Assembly (NCBI GenBank): GCA_016210495.1
Contig: JACQUC010000234.1
Span: 1 to 56,738, forward strand
Reading direction: 5' to 3'
Length of the DNA stretch: 56,738 nucleotides
From: Chloroflexota bacterium
GTDB lineage: Bacteria; Chloroflexota; FW602-bin22; JACPRP01
The position numbers and the translations under genes are program-made. The notes under the pieces were generated by a model. That model had not been told where the DNA came from. It did no database searches and saw only the letters and a list, made by a program, of their open reading frames with translations. This document shows positions 42,706 through 49,877 of this stretch, one piece after another; positions within the stretch are counted from its first letter, which is position 1, and each line of letters begins with the position of its first letter.

Positions 42706-42785
42706 GTTCTCGATGCAGAATGGGGTGTCGGGCGGTGCCCCCAGCCCAGGGCGCGGAGACCGCGCCCCTACGCTGTATTTGGACA
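42701..42785. mobile_element. MITE-like element, copy 6 (tandem, truncated at the ribD end)
   Basis: It shares its left edge with copy 5: AACTAGTTCTCGATGCAGAA, then an identical 23-bp hairpin core (42749-42771). The CTAC after the stem contains the ribD stop codon (42768-42770). Its right terminal repeat is not seen, as if replaced by the ribD coding end. Confidence 0.6.
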
Positions 42786-43907
42786 AGCCCCCGCACTACG
42801 TTCCAGGGCATTGCCTATGTACCCCACCACCAGAAGATCGTCAGAGACGCGCTCGACCCTGACGTCTCGCAGTCGAAACGCCTGGGCGATGCGCTCGACG
42901 CCCTCACCGCCCACCGGCCCGGGAGCACCGCGGCCGCCGATGATCACGGGCGCGACGAAGGAGTAAATCTTGTCCCCCAGCCCCTCGTCGAGCAAGGCCC
43001 CTATGAGTGTACCGCCGCCCTCGACCAGGACGTGTACAACGCCCCTCTGGGCCAAGGCCAGGGCGAGCGCTCGCAGGTCTACGCGGCCCTGCCGCTCGGG
43101 TAGCACGAGAACTTCGGCGCCCCGCTCCTCAAGCACTCGACGCGTGACATCACCGCATCTTTGCGTGGTGGCCACGACAGTGCCGATGGCCAGGTCAGGA
43201 GCAAGCACACGCGCGCTCGGAGGAATACGACCGGTGCTGTCCACCACCACCCGCAGCGGGCCTGAGGGCCTGGCCGGACGCAAGTTCTGCGCAAGCCTCA
43301 CGGTCAGTTGCGAATTATCGGCGGCGATGGTGTTGACCCCCACCATTATGGCATCGGAGGTGTCGCGCAACTCGTGTCCATAGGCTCTTGCCGCCTCGCA
43401 GGTTATCCATTTGGAATCGCCGGACCAGGCGGCTATCTTTCCGTCGAGGCTCATCGCCCACTTGAGCGTAAAGAAGGGCAGGCCTGTGGCAACGTAGGTC
43501 GCGAAGGCCTCGACGACTTCCAAGGCATCCGCTTCCGCTTCTCCGACCACTACCTCGACGCCGGCAGCCTCCAACTCGCGCAGGCCCTTGCCGTCCACCA
43601 GTTGGTTGGGATCGATGGTCGCGACGTGAACCGTGGCCACACCCGCCTCGATAATGGCCTTGGTGCATGGAGGAGTGCGACCGTGGTGGCAGCAGGGCTC
43701 GAGTGTGACGTAGAGGCTGGCGCCTCTGGCCTGATATCCGGCTTGGCGCAAGGCGACAACCTCGGCGTGCCACGATCCGGCCGGCTGCGTGTGCCCCTCG
43801 CCGACGATGCGTCCGCCGTTGACGACAACGGCGCCGACGGGAGGGTTCGGGCTGGTGCGCCCCTGCGCCATCCTGGCGAGCTCCAATGCCCGCCGCATGT
43901 AGCTCAT
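42768..43907 (-). CDS. ribD: Bifunctional diaminohydroxyphosphoribosylaminopyrimidine deaminase / reductase
   Basis: A 379-residue fusion. N-terminal deaminase: SPNPPVGAVVVNGGRIVGEG, SWHAEVVAL (zinc His and catalytic Glu), EPCCHHGRTPPC (zinc Cys). C-terminal reductase: FFTLKWAMSLDGKIA, GVNTIAADNSQLTVR, VHVLVEGGGTLIGALL. The ATG at 43907 follows GGAGAACCAG; the frame runs 46 codons further upstream but only through repeat DNA. First gene of the rib operon, behind an FMN riboswitch. The TAG stop is supplied by a repeat, so the last residues may be altered. Confidence 0.96.
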   Translation of the reverse strand: MSYMRRALELARMAQGRTSPNPPVGAVVVNGGRIVGEGHTQPAGSWHAEVVALRQAGYQARGASLYVTLEPCCHHGRTPPCTKAIIEAGVATVHVATIDPNQLVDGKGLRELEAAGVEVVVGEAEADALEVVEAFATYVATGLPFFTLKWAMSLDGKIAAWSGDSKWITCEAARAYGHELRDTSDAIMVGVNTIAADNSQLTVRLAQNLRPARPSGPLRVVVDSTGRIPPSARVLAPDLAIGTVVATTQRCGDVTRRVLEERGAEVLVLPERQGRVDLRALALALAQRGVVHVLVEGGGTLIGALLDEGLGDKIYSFVAPVIIGGRGAPGPVGGEGVERIAQAFRLRDVRVERVSDDLLVVGYIGNALERSAGACPNTA

Positions 43908-43939
43908 CTGGTTCTCCAGTGTAAATTGGAAGTGTAACC

Positions 43940-44041
43940 TTCCCCTGTGGGACGGCTTGCCCCACCCCGCCCTGGGCGGACAGGGCCGTCCGCCCCTACG
44001 GATGGCTCTCGCCCACCCCAGCAGTCCTTCTGCGGAAGGAC
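43940..44041. repeat. Partial MITE-like module and second hairpin in the ribD leader
   Basis: GGGCGGAC-AGGGCC-GTCCGCCC followed by CTAC (43974-43999), preceded by CCCCACCCCGCC as in the full elements, then GTCCTTC-TGCG-GAAGGAC (44024-44041). Both lie between the riboswitch attenuator and ribD, so they would be in the ribD mRNA leader. Confidence 0.65.
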
Positions 44042-44082
44042 GCACTACAACTCTGCAGGGTCAGGCCACGCTCGATTCGAGC

Positions 44083-44118
44083 AAATAAGAGACCCGAAGG
44101 CGCAGAGCACTTCGGGTC
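44083..44118 (-). terminator. Intrinsic terminator of the FMN riboswitch
   Basis: On the minus strand the stem GACCCGAAG/CTTCGGGTC (44091-44118, 10-nt loop) is followed by TCTTATTT. It lies about 30 nt after the FMN aptamer and before ribD, the expected place for a transcription attenuator. Confidence 0.75.
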
Positions 44119-44148
44119 CCGATCGGTCACCCAACGATAGCGCTTCTG

Positions 44149-44274
44149 CCTTCTTCCATCCGGACTATACCGTCGGCTCTGGAACTGCACCAGATCCACC
44201 GCTCGCGCGGGTTGCGGGCTATACCGCCGATCAGGAATTGGCGCCGGAAGCGCGCCTCACCTGGCCTCGAAGGT
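44149..44274 (-). ncRNA. FMN riboswitch (RFN element)
   Basis: On the minus strand the conserved blocks appear in order: CTTCGAGGCCAGGTGAG, TCGGCGGTATAGCCCGC, GCGAGCGGTGGATCTGGTG, and AGCCGACGGTATAGTCC ending in GGATGGAAGAAGG. These are the classic RFN strands closing a six-stem junction. It should bind FMN and shut down ribD-ribE-ribBA-ribH through the downstream terminator. Confidence 0.95.
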
Positions 44275-44307
44275 AGATTGCGTCCGAGCTATTCAACTGA
44301 CGCTAAC

Positions 44308-44336
44308 AGTTTATCCGGTTCTCCTGGCGTTGTCAA
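44308..44336 (-). promoter_or_regulatory. Promoter of the rib operon
   Basis: On the minus strand TTGACA (44331-44336), a 17-bp spacer and TAAACT (44308-44313). The predicted start, near 44300, places the FMN aptamer at the 5' end of the transcript. Confidence 0.75.
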
Positions 44337-44376
44337 GAAGTTCTCGCCGCCAAGGCAACTCGATCAGGCCATCGTT

Positions 44377-45729
44377 CTAATAGAAATGTGGTAAGACGCC
44401 CACCAGGTGGTTGATGACCAGGCCAGTCAAGGGCTTGGGGTGGAAGTAGGTGGACTTCTGGGGCATGCGATCTCCGGCGAGAGCCACATCTCTCACCTGT
44501 TGCACGGTGGGGGAATTGAGCAGCAGGGCCAGAGCGCAGACGCCTTCGAGCGTGGCGCGAACGGCCTGCGTGGCGTCGCGAGTAAACGAAACTACTTTGT
44601 CATCTACCTGCGAACGCCCCAGGTAGGATAGCGCATGGTCTACGATCAGCGTGTGCAGCACACTCACGTCGAGCTCTTTCCAGGGACGTGAACGTTCGGG
44701 CGACATTAAACGGTCTAGGTCCACGTCGGCTCGAAGCCGCAACACGCTGAGATGGCCATTACGCAGTCCACAGGCGGCGAAGGTGTGCAGCGCTCCAGAG
44801 GTGCGATTCATATCATCCAGGACGGCGGCAACCTGCGCTTTCAGGTTTCCGAGATCGAGGGGAAGATGTTGGATATCGAAGCGAACCGCAAGCTCCGTTT
44901 CCAGCCTACCCAGCGCGTCGTGATCCAGATCGCAAATCTGGCGGTGGGTCGGCAAGACGACCAGTCCAGGATCGTCAAGGCTGACTAACAACATCATGAC
45001 AAAGTTGAAGGCGGCGTCGTCCGGGGCACCGGGCTGGGTGCGCCTTATCTCATCCCGATAGCGCAGCGCCGTCAGATAGCGGTGGTGCCCGTCGGCAATG
45101 AATACCCGGTTGCCGAGCAGCCCCGCGTGCAGATTGCGCAATGCAGGCTGGTCAACAACGACCCACAGGCGGTGCTCGTCGCCGTCCTCGTCTACGAGCC
45201 GGACATCGGGAGGTGCAGCCACCACGCTTTCGAGCAGATTGTCGACTGCGCTCTCGGAGCCATCGTACAGTCCGAAAACAGGGCTAAGGTTGGCATTGCA
45301 CGCCTGCACAAGGCGGAATCGGTCGGATAAGGGCTTGGGCAGCGTGTCCTCGTGGGGGAGAACCACGCCCTTGTCCCACTCCTCCAGCTTCAGGGCCGCC
45401 AGAAGACCGCGTCGAACCGTGCGCCGGCCATCGTGCGAGAACTCCTGCTCGTAGACGTACATAGCAGGGATCACCTCTGGCAGCAGGACACCTTCTCGTC
45501 GCCATTGGGTAAAACAGGAGGCGGCGCGCGTGTACTTGTTTTCGCGATCGTCGTCGCCCTCGAGTTCCAGGCCCAGCTCGAGACGGACGATGTTGTACTC
45601 GCACCTGGCGTAGTACTCCAACTGCGCTTCGGAGGAGATCACGTCGTAAGGCGGCGTAACCACCGCGGAGAGGTCTGTTATTCTCGCTGAATTGTATCTC
45701 AGTCCCCTGAAAGGACGAATGTCAGCCAA
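44377..45729 (-). CDS. DUF1015 family protein
   Basis: A 450-residue protein with the family N-terminus (ADIRPFRGLRYNSARITDLS, VTPPYDVIS), the repeated EQEF/RRGLLAALKLEEWDKG segment, GHHRYLTALRYRDE and the C-terminal KSTYFHPKPLTGLVINHL. The family is soluble and widespread; members have been linked to SerC-like or kinase roles, but the activity is not settled. The start codon is TTG at 45729, with only a weak ribosome-binding site. It stands alone between the rib promoter and the small helical gene. Confidence 0.88.
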   Translation of the reverse strand: MADIRPFRGLRYNSARITDLSAVVTPPYDVISSEAQLEYYARCEYNIVRLELGLELEGDDDRENKYTRAASCFTQWRREGVLLPEVIPAMYVYEQEFSHDGRRTVRRGLLAALKLEEWDKGVVLPHEDTLPKPLSDRFRLVQACNANLSPVFGLYDGSESAVDNLLESVVAAPPDVRLVDEDGDEHRLWVVVDQPALRNLHAGLLGNRVFIADGHHRYLTALRYRDEIRRTQPGAPDDAAFNFVMMLLVSLDDPGLVVLPTHRQICDLDHDALGRLETELAVRFDIQHLPLDLGNLKAQVAAVLDDMNRTSGALHTFAACGLRNGHLSVLRLRADVDLDRLMSPERSRPWKELDVSVLHTLIVDHALSYLGRSQVDDKVVSFTRDATQAVRATLEGVCALALLLNSPTVQQVRDVALAGDRMPQKSTYFHPKPLTGLVINHLVGVLPHFY

Positions 45730-45765
45730 TCTTGAATACCGTCGTCTAATGTTTGTTGTTCAGCA

Positions 45766-45832
45766 CGCCGTGCAGAGCCCTCCCCCAGGGCGAGGAAACC
45801 TCGCACACGTCGGTTCATTCCGCACCCCGCCG
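45766..45832. repeat. Partial hairpin repeat
   Basis: GGGCGAGG-AAA-CCTCGC (45788-45804) has the same core as copy 3 of the MITE-like family, but the CCCTAC flank is degraded to ACACGT. The right side TTCATTCCGCACCCC resembles a worn terminal repeat. It abuts the 3' end of the next gene. Confidence 0.5.
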
Positions 45833-45834
45833 AG

Positions 45835-46356
45835 TCATCGCGACAGGATTTGGATGGCTTTCCGGCGACGTCCGAGTCTTTCGTTCAAAAGGTCGAGCAG
45901 ATCGACCAGATCGCCCGTCCTGGCGGCCAAAGACTCCTCGCCGTCGACCGCGAGCGAAAGCTCGCCTATCGCTTCGGCCAGCGCGTCAACCCCGGACAGC
46001 AATGATAGGTCACAGCGGTACAGGGTTTCCAGGTCATCTTCCGGTAGTGCGTCCGCTTCGAACCAGGCGTGATGCTCGGCGCCAATAGCCCGCAGATCCT
46101 CGATCAGCAACTGCACGCGGAGGAGAACTCGATCCACCTCCGCGATAGCGGTGAGGCGATCACGAGCAGCCAGCCTCAGCTCCAACCCGCCGAGACGATT
46201 ACGCTGCTGCGCCAAACGATCGCCCAAGCAGGCCATCAGTTCCTGTTCCGCTTCGCGACGATTGGCTTTGTTCGCGTAAGCGACAAAGTCGGAGATGCGA
46301 CGTGGGAGGATTTGGCTTTGATCGGTCAGGGATGTTTTCTCCAAGTCCATCATCAT
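45835..46356 (-). CDS. Hypothetical alpha-helical protein
   Basis: A 173-residue protein I do not recognise. It is rich in Leu, Ala, Glu and Arg, and predicted from composition to be almost entirely helical with heptad-like stretches (NRREAEQELMACLGDRLAQQ, VDRVLLRVQLLIEDLRAIGA, LVDLLDLLNERLGRRR). No signal peptide, membrane segment or metal motif is visible. I start it at the first of three consecutive ATG codons (46356), because the frame upstream runs through a hairpin repeat. It lies between valS and the DUF1015 gene on the same strand; a structural or regulatory coiled-coil role is only a guess. Confidence 0.6.
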   Translation of the reverse strand: MMMDLEKTSLTDQSQILPRRISDFVAYANKANRREAEQELMACLGDRLAQQRNRLGGLELRLAARDRLTAIAEVDRVLLRVQLLIEDLRAIGAEHHAWFEADALPEDDLETLYRCDLSLLSGVDALAEAIGELSLAVDGEESLAARTGDLVDLLDLLNERLGRRRKAIQILSR

Positions 46357-46378
46357 CTTTGCCGCCAGAGCAGCAATA

Positions 46379-46440
46379 CGGCAAACACATAGGCTTGCCC
46401 CTACAAGAAACGGGGCAACCACGCAGGGTTGCCCCTACAA
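46379..46440. repeat. Hairpin repeat with GGGCAACC core
   Basis: GGGCAACC-ACGCAG-GGTTGCCC followed by CTAC (46413-46438), preceded by a partial second copy (GCTTGCCCCTAC, 46392-46404). The same core occurs at 26865 and 52463. Confidence 0.7.
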
Positions 46441-46570
46441 GGCATACGGCAATACATTTCCCGGGCAAGGCCCCCTGCAACATATCACCGAAGATGTTGG
46501 CTGAGCACGCACCAGGTAATTATAAGGGAAAGCGGCTTGGAATGATAGAGCTTGCGTGCGCTGGCCTCTC

Positions 46571-49255
46571 CTAAGCCGCCAGCGCGGCAAGCCGTTCTTG
46601 CAGCTTAGCCAGTCGCTCCCTATGACCTGCCAACTTTGTCCTTTCTTTGTCCACCACCGCCACGGGCGCCTTGCCAACAAAGTCGGCACGACTTAGCTGG
46701 GCCTCGCCGCGCGCAATCAATTGCTGAACGGACTGGACTTCCTTCTCCAGGCGGCCTATCTCGGCTGCAATATCCAACATACCCGCAAGCGGCAGGTAGG
46801 CCTCAACATCGTCGACGATCAGGTGAAGCGCCTGCTTCGGCTTGTCGGCAAGAGATTGCACGACGGTGAAGGGCTCAAGCCGCGCCAGGGTGGTGATGAT
46901 GGATTTCTGAGCATCGAGCAGTGCTTGCTTTGTGTCTGCGACGACGATGGCTTCGATCCGGCGCGCGGGCTCCACGCCGAACTCGGAACGGGCGTTCCGA
47001 ATGGCTCGAATCGTCGCAATGATTGCTCCGAATTCGCGCTCGGCCTCGGGATAGGTTTTGCCGGCCTGGGGCCAGGGCGCGATCATCAGGCTCTCGCCCT
47101 GGTGAGGCAGATGGAGCCAGATTTTCTCGGTTACGAAGGGCATGAACGGATGAAGCAGGCGCAGGGTGGCATCCAGAATGTGATAGAGCACCCATAGGGT
47201 CGTCTGCTTGGCCTTGTCACCGGACGGGCCGTACAGGGTTATCTTGGAGATCTCGATATGCCAGTCGCAGAACTCGCTCCACAGGAACTCGTAGATGAGT
47301 CGGCCCGCCTCACCGAACTGGTACTGCTCCAATAGATTACTAACCCTGGTGATGGTTTCACTGGCGCGACTGAGAATCCATCTATCTGCCAGCGTGAAGT
47401 CCGATTCCTGCGGCTGAAAATTGCCGAGACCTGCCTGGGGCGTGACCGTGAGGACAAATCGTGCGGCGTTCCATAGCTTGTTGGCAAAGTTTCGGCCCGC
47501 CTCGAGCTTATCCTGGGACATCTTCATGTCGTTGCCGGGAGTACTGCCGGTCAGGATGGTGAACCTCAGGGCATCGGCGCCGTACCTGGCGATGACGTCG
47601 AGGGGATTGGCGACGTTGCCCTTGCTCTTGCTCATCTTCTCACCCTTCTCGTCGCGCAGCAGACCGTGCAGGTACACGTCGCGGAACGGCTCTTTTCCGG
47701 TGCACTCGATGCCCATCATCATCATCCGGGCCACCCAGAAGAAGATGATGTCGTAGGCGGTCTCCATAACGTCGGTGGGATAGAAGTAGCGATAGTCCTC
47801 GGTTTCGTCGGGCCACCCCAACGTGCTGAAAGGCCACAGCGCCGAGCTGAACCAGGTGTCGAGCACGTCGGGGTCCTGCACCAGGCGCGGGCCCGCACAG
47901 CTAGCACAGGCGGTTGGAGTATCGACGGCGACGGTAAGCTCGCCGCAATCCTCACAGTACCACACGGGGATGCGATGGCCCCACCAGAGCTGGCGCGAGA
48001 TGCACCAATCGCGAATGTTCTCCATCCAGTTGAAATAGATCTTGCCGAAGCGCTCGGGGATGAAGCGGGTCCGCCCCAGGCGGACAGCCTCGATGGCAGG
48101 TTGAGCCAGGGGCTCTATACGCACAAACCACTGTTTGGAAATCAGCGGCTCGACCACGGTGCCGCACTTCTCGCAGTGACCGACCGAATGGAGATAGTCC
48201 TCGACTTTCACCAGCAATCCTTCCGCTTCCAGCTCATCCAGAAGCTCTTTGCGGCAGACGTAGCGGTCCAATCCGACGTATTTGCCGGCGTTTTCGTTCA
48301 TCGTGGCGTCCAGGTTCATTATGTTAACCGATGGCAGGGCGTGGCGCTTGCCAACGTCGTAGTCAGTCGGGTCGTGGGCGGGCGTAACTTTGACCGCGCC
48401 GGTGCCGAAGGCGGGATCGACCGAGGCGTCGGCGATGATAGGAATGGTTCTTTTGACCGACGGAAGAATAGCAGCCCTTCCGACGAGGGGCTTGTAACGC
48501 CGGTCGTCCGGACTGACGGCTACGGCTGTGTCTCCGAGGATCGTCTCTGGCCTGGTGGTCGCCACGGTGATGTACTGTTGGGTCTTCTCCCTGTTCCTGA
48601 GAACCAGCGGATAGCGCACGTAGTAAAGCTTGCCCTGAAGCTCGACGTGGTCGACCTCGAGGTCGGAGAGCGCGGTGGCACAGCGCGGGCACCAGTTGAT
48701 CATATACTCGCCGCGGTAGATGAGACCTTTGCGATAAAGGCGCACAAACGTCTCGCGGACGGCCCGCGAAAGGCCAGGGTCGAGGGTGAAGCGCTCGCGC
48801 GTCCAGTCGCAGGACGCGCCCATACGCCGCAGTTGATGGGTGATGATCCCACCGTACTTCTCTTTCCATTGCCAGACTCGTTCGACGAACCGCTCGCGGC
48901 CGAGGTCGTGACGCGTCAACCCCTCCTTGGCAAGCTGTCTTTCCACGACGTTCTGGGTGGCGATGCCGGCGTGGTCCGAGCCGGGCAGCCAGAGCGCGGC
49001 ATGGCCCTGCATGCGGCGCCAGCGAATTATGAGGTCTTGAAGGGCCACGAACATGGCGTGGCCGTAGTGCAGCTCGCCGGTGACGTTTGGAGGCGGCATC
49101 GAGATGACAAAGGGCTTCTTGTTCCAGTCGACCTTCGGAGTGAAATAGCCTCTGGTCTCCCAGGCTTGGTAAAGCCTTTCTTCCACCTGACGGTGGTCGT
49201 ACGCCTTGGCCATCTCGGGGCGGTCTGACGGATCAGGGGAATCGGACGGATACAT
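46571..49255 (-). CDS. valS: Valyl-tRNA synthetase
   Basis: An 894-residue class I enzyme: HIGH-type motif in [20 protein letters not shown], connective-peptide editing domain ([19 protein letters not shown]), tryptophan-rich [32 protein letters not shown], and a C-terminal coiled coil ([20 protein letters not shown]) typical of ValRS. Cys pairs (CEKCGT; CEDCGE; CASCAG) suggest zinc ribbons. I chose the ATG at 49255 because GGGAGGTGA precedes it; an upstream open frame to 49447 is the T-box leader. Expression should rise when tRNA-Val is uncharged. Confidence 0.96.
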   Translation of the reverse strand: MYPSDSPDPSDRPEMAKAYDHRQVEERLYQAWETRGYFTPKVDWNKKPFVISMPPPNVTGELHYGHAMFVALQDLIIRWRRMQGHAALWLPGSDHAGIATQNVVERQLAKEGLTRHDLGRERFVERVWQWKEKYGGIITHQLRRMGASCDWTRERFTLDPGLSRAVRETFVRLYRKGLIYRGEYMINWCPRCATALSDLEVDHVELQGKLYYVRYPLVLRNREKTQQYITVATTRPETILGDTAVAVSPDDRRYKPLVGRAAILPSVKRTIPIIADASVDPAFGTGAVKVTPAHDPTDYDVGKRHALPSVNIMNLDATMNENAGKYVGLDRYVCRKELLDELEAEGLLVKVEDYLHSVGHCEKCGTVVEPLISKQWFVRIEPLAQPAIEAVRLGRTRFIPERFGKIYFNWMENIRDWCISRQLWWGHRIPVWYCEDCGELTVAVDTPTACASCAGPRLVQDPDVLDTWFSSALWPFSTLGWPDETEDYRYFYPTDVMETAYDIIFFWVARMMMMGIECTGKEPFRDVYLHGLLRDEKGEKMSKSKGNVANPLDVIARYGADALRFTILTGSTPGNDMKMSQDKLEAGRNFANKLWNAARFVLTVTPQAGLGNFQPQESDFTLADRWILSRASETITRVSNLLEQYQFGEAGRLIYEFLWSEFCDWHIEISKITLYGPSGDKAKQTTLWVLYHILDATLRLLHPFMPFVTEKIWLHLPHQGESLMIAPWPQAGKTYPEAEREFGAIIATIRAIRNARSEFGVEPARRIEAIVVADTKQALLDAQKSIITTLARLEPFTVVQSLADKPKQALHLIVDDVEAYLPLAGMLDIAAEIGRLEKEVQSVQQLIARGEAQLSRADFVGKAPVAVVDKERTKLAGHRERLAKLQERLAALAA

Positions 49256-49279
49256 GTCGATTTCACCTCCCACGGGAAG

Positions 49280-49576
49280 GATCCTGTGCAAGCAATCAAA
49301 AACTCCCTTCGCCGCAAGGACGAAAGGAGCGCTTCGTGGTACCACCTTGGTTTGGCCGCGCGCAGGGCACGGCCCTCGTAAGCTATAACGGGCTGACCCG
49401 TAAAGGCCTAACGCTGTCAAGACAGCTCTCGGCCCTTCGACTCCCAAGCGACCTTCGGCGCCTTCTGCCGCGGCGAGCTTTCAGCCTGTGGCCCGCCTTC
49501 TCTGCCAGCATCGGAGCCGCCTACTCCTCTCGATCATCGTCTTTCCCGGCCCTGCGTGACACAGGGCCGCCAAACT
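49280..49576 (-). ncRNA. T-box leader of valS
   Basis: On the minus strand the diagnostic T-box sequence AAGGTGGTACCACG lies at 49335-49348, followed by a terminator. Upstream is a roughly 230-nt structured leader, including GGAGTAG and GGCAGAGAAGGCGGGCC blocks typical of stem I. A GTC at 49450-49452 is a possible valine specifier, but its place in the specifier loop was not verified. It senses uncharged tRNA-Val. Confidence 0.88.
49296..49329 (-). terminator. T-box intrinsic terminator
   Basis: On the minus strand CTCCTTTCG and CGAAGGGAG (one G-U pair) form a 9-bp stem followed by TTTTTGA. It competes with the antiterminator that contains the T-box bulge. Confidence 0.8.
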
Positions 49577-49582
49577 GATTCT

Positions 49583-49612
49583 ATTGTACATTATGGCACT
49601 GTCCCAAGTCAA
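49583..49612 (-). promoter_or_regulatory. Promoter of the valS T-box transcript
   Basis: On the minus strand TTGACT (49607-49612), an 18-bp spacer and TACAAT (49583-49588). The predicted start near 49576 gives a leader of about 320 nt. Confidence 0.7.
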
Positions 49613-49623
49613 TTTTGGAGCGC

Positions 49624-49650
49624 GCAGGGACGAAACCACGGAGACACGGA
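49624..49650. repeat. CCACGGAGACACGGAG repeat
   Basis: AACCACGGAGACACGGAGTG, the same word as at 9060 and 12306. It lies just upstream of the valS promoter. Confidence 0.6.
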
Positions 49651-49748
49651 GTGACGCGAGGGGACGACAGCAGGCATACACGCTTGTCAGTCTCGCGAGT
49701 CTGGCTCGTTGACAGCCCTGGGAAGTGCTGATATGATCGGTCGCGTCG

Positions 49749-49854
49749 CAGCTTAGTTTTCGGTGGAAATGGCGGCGGTGCCCTGCCCCGCCCCGGGCGG
49801 ACAGAGGACGTCCGCCACTACGGATTTTGCCTGTTACACCTGAGACCAGCTTAG
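49749..49854. mobile_element. MITE-like element, copy 7
   Basis: Left end TTTTCGGTGGAAATGGCG, right end GTTACACCTGAGACCAG, and internal hairpin GGCGGAC...GTCCGCC (49796-49816) followed by ACTAC. It is bounded by direct repeats CAGCTTAG (49749-49756 and 49847-49854), a candidate target duplication. It lies just upstream of the first YfhO gene. Confidence 0.68.
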
Positions 49855-49877
49855 GACTCTAATTGTTGGAGGTGTAG

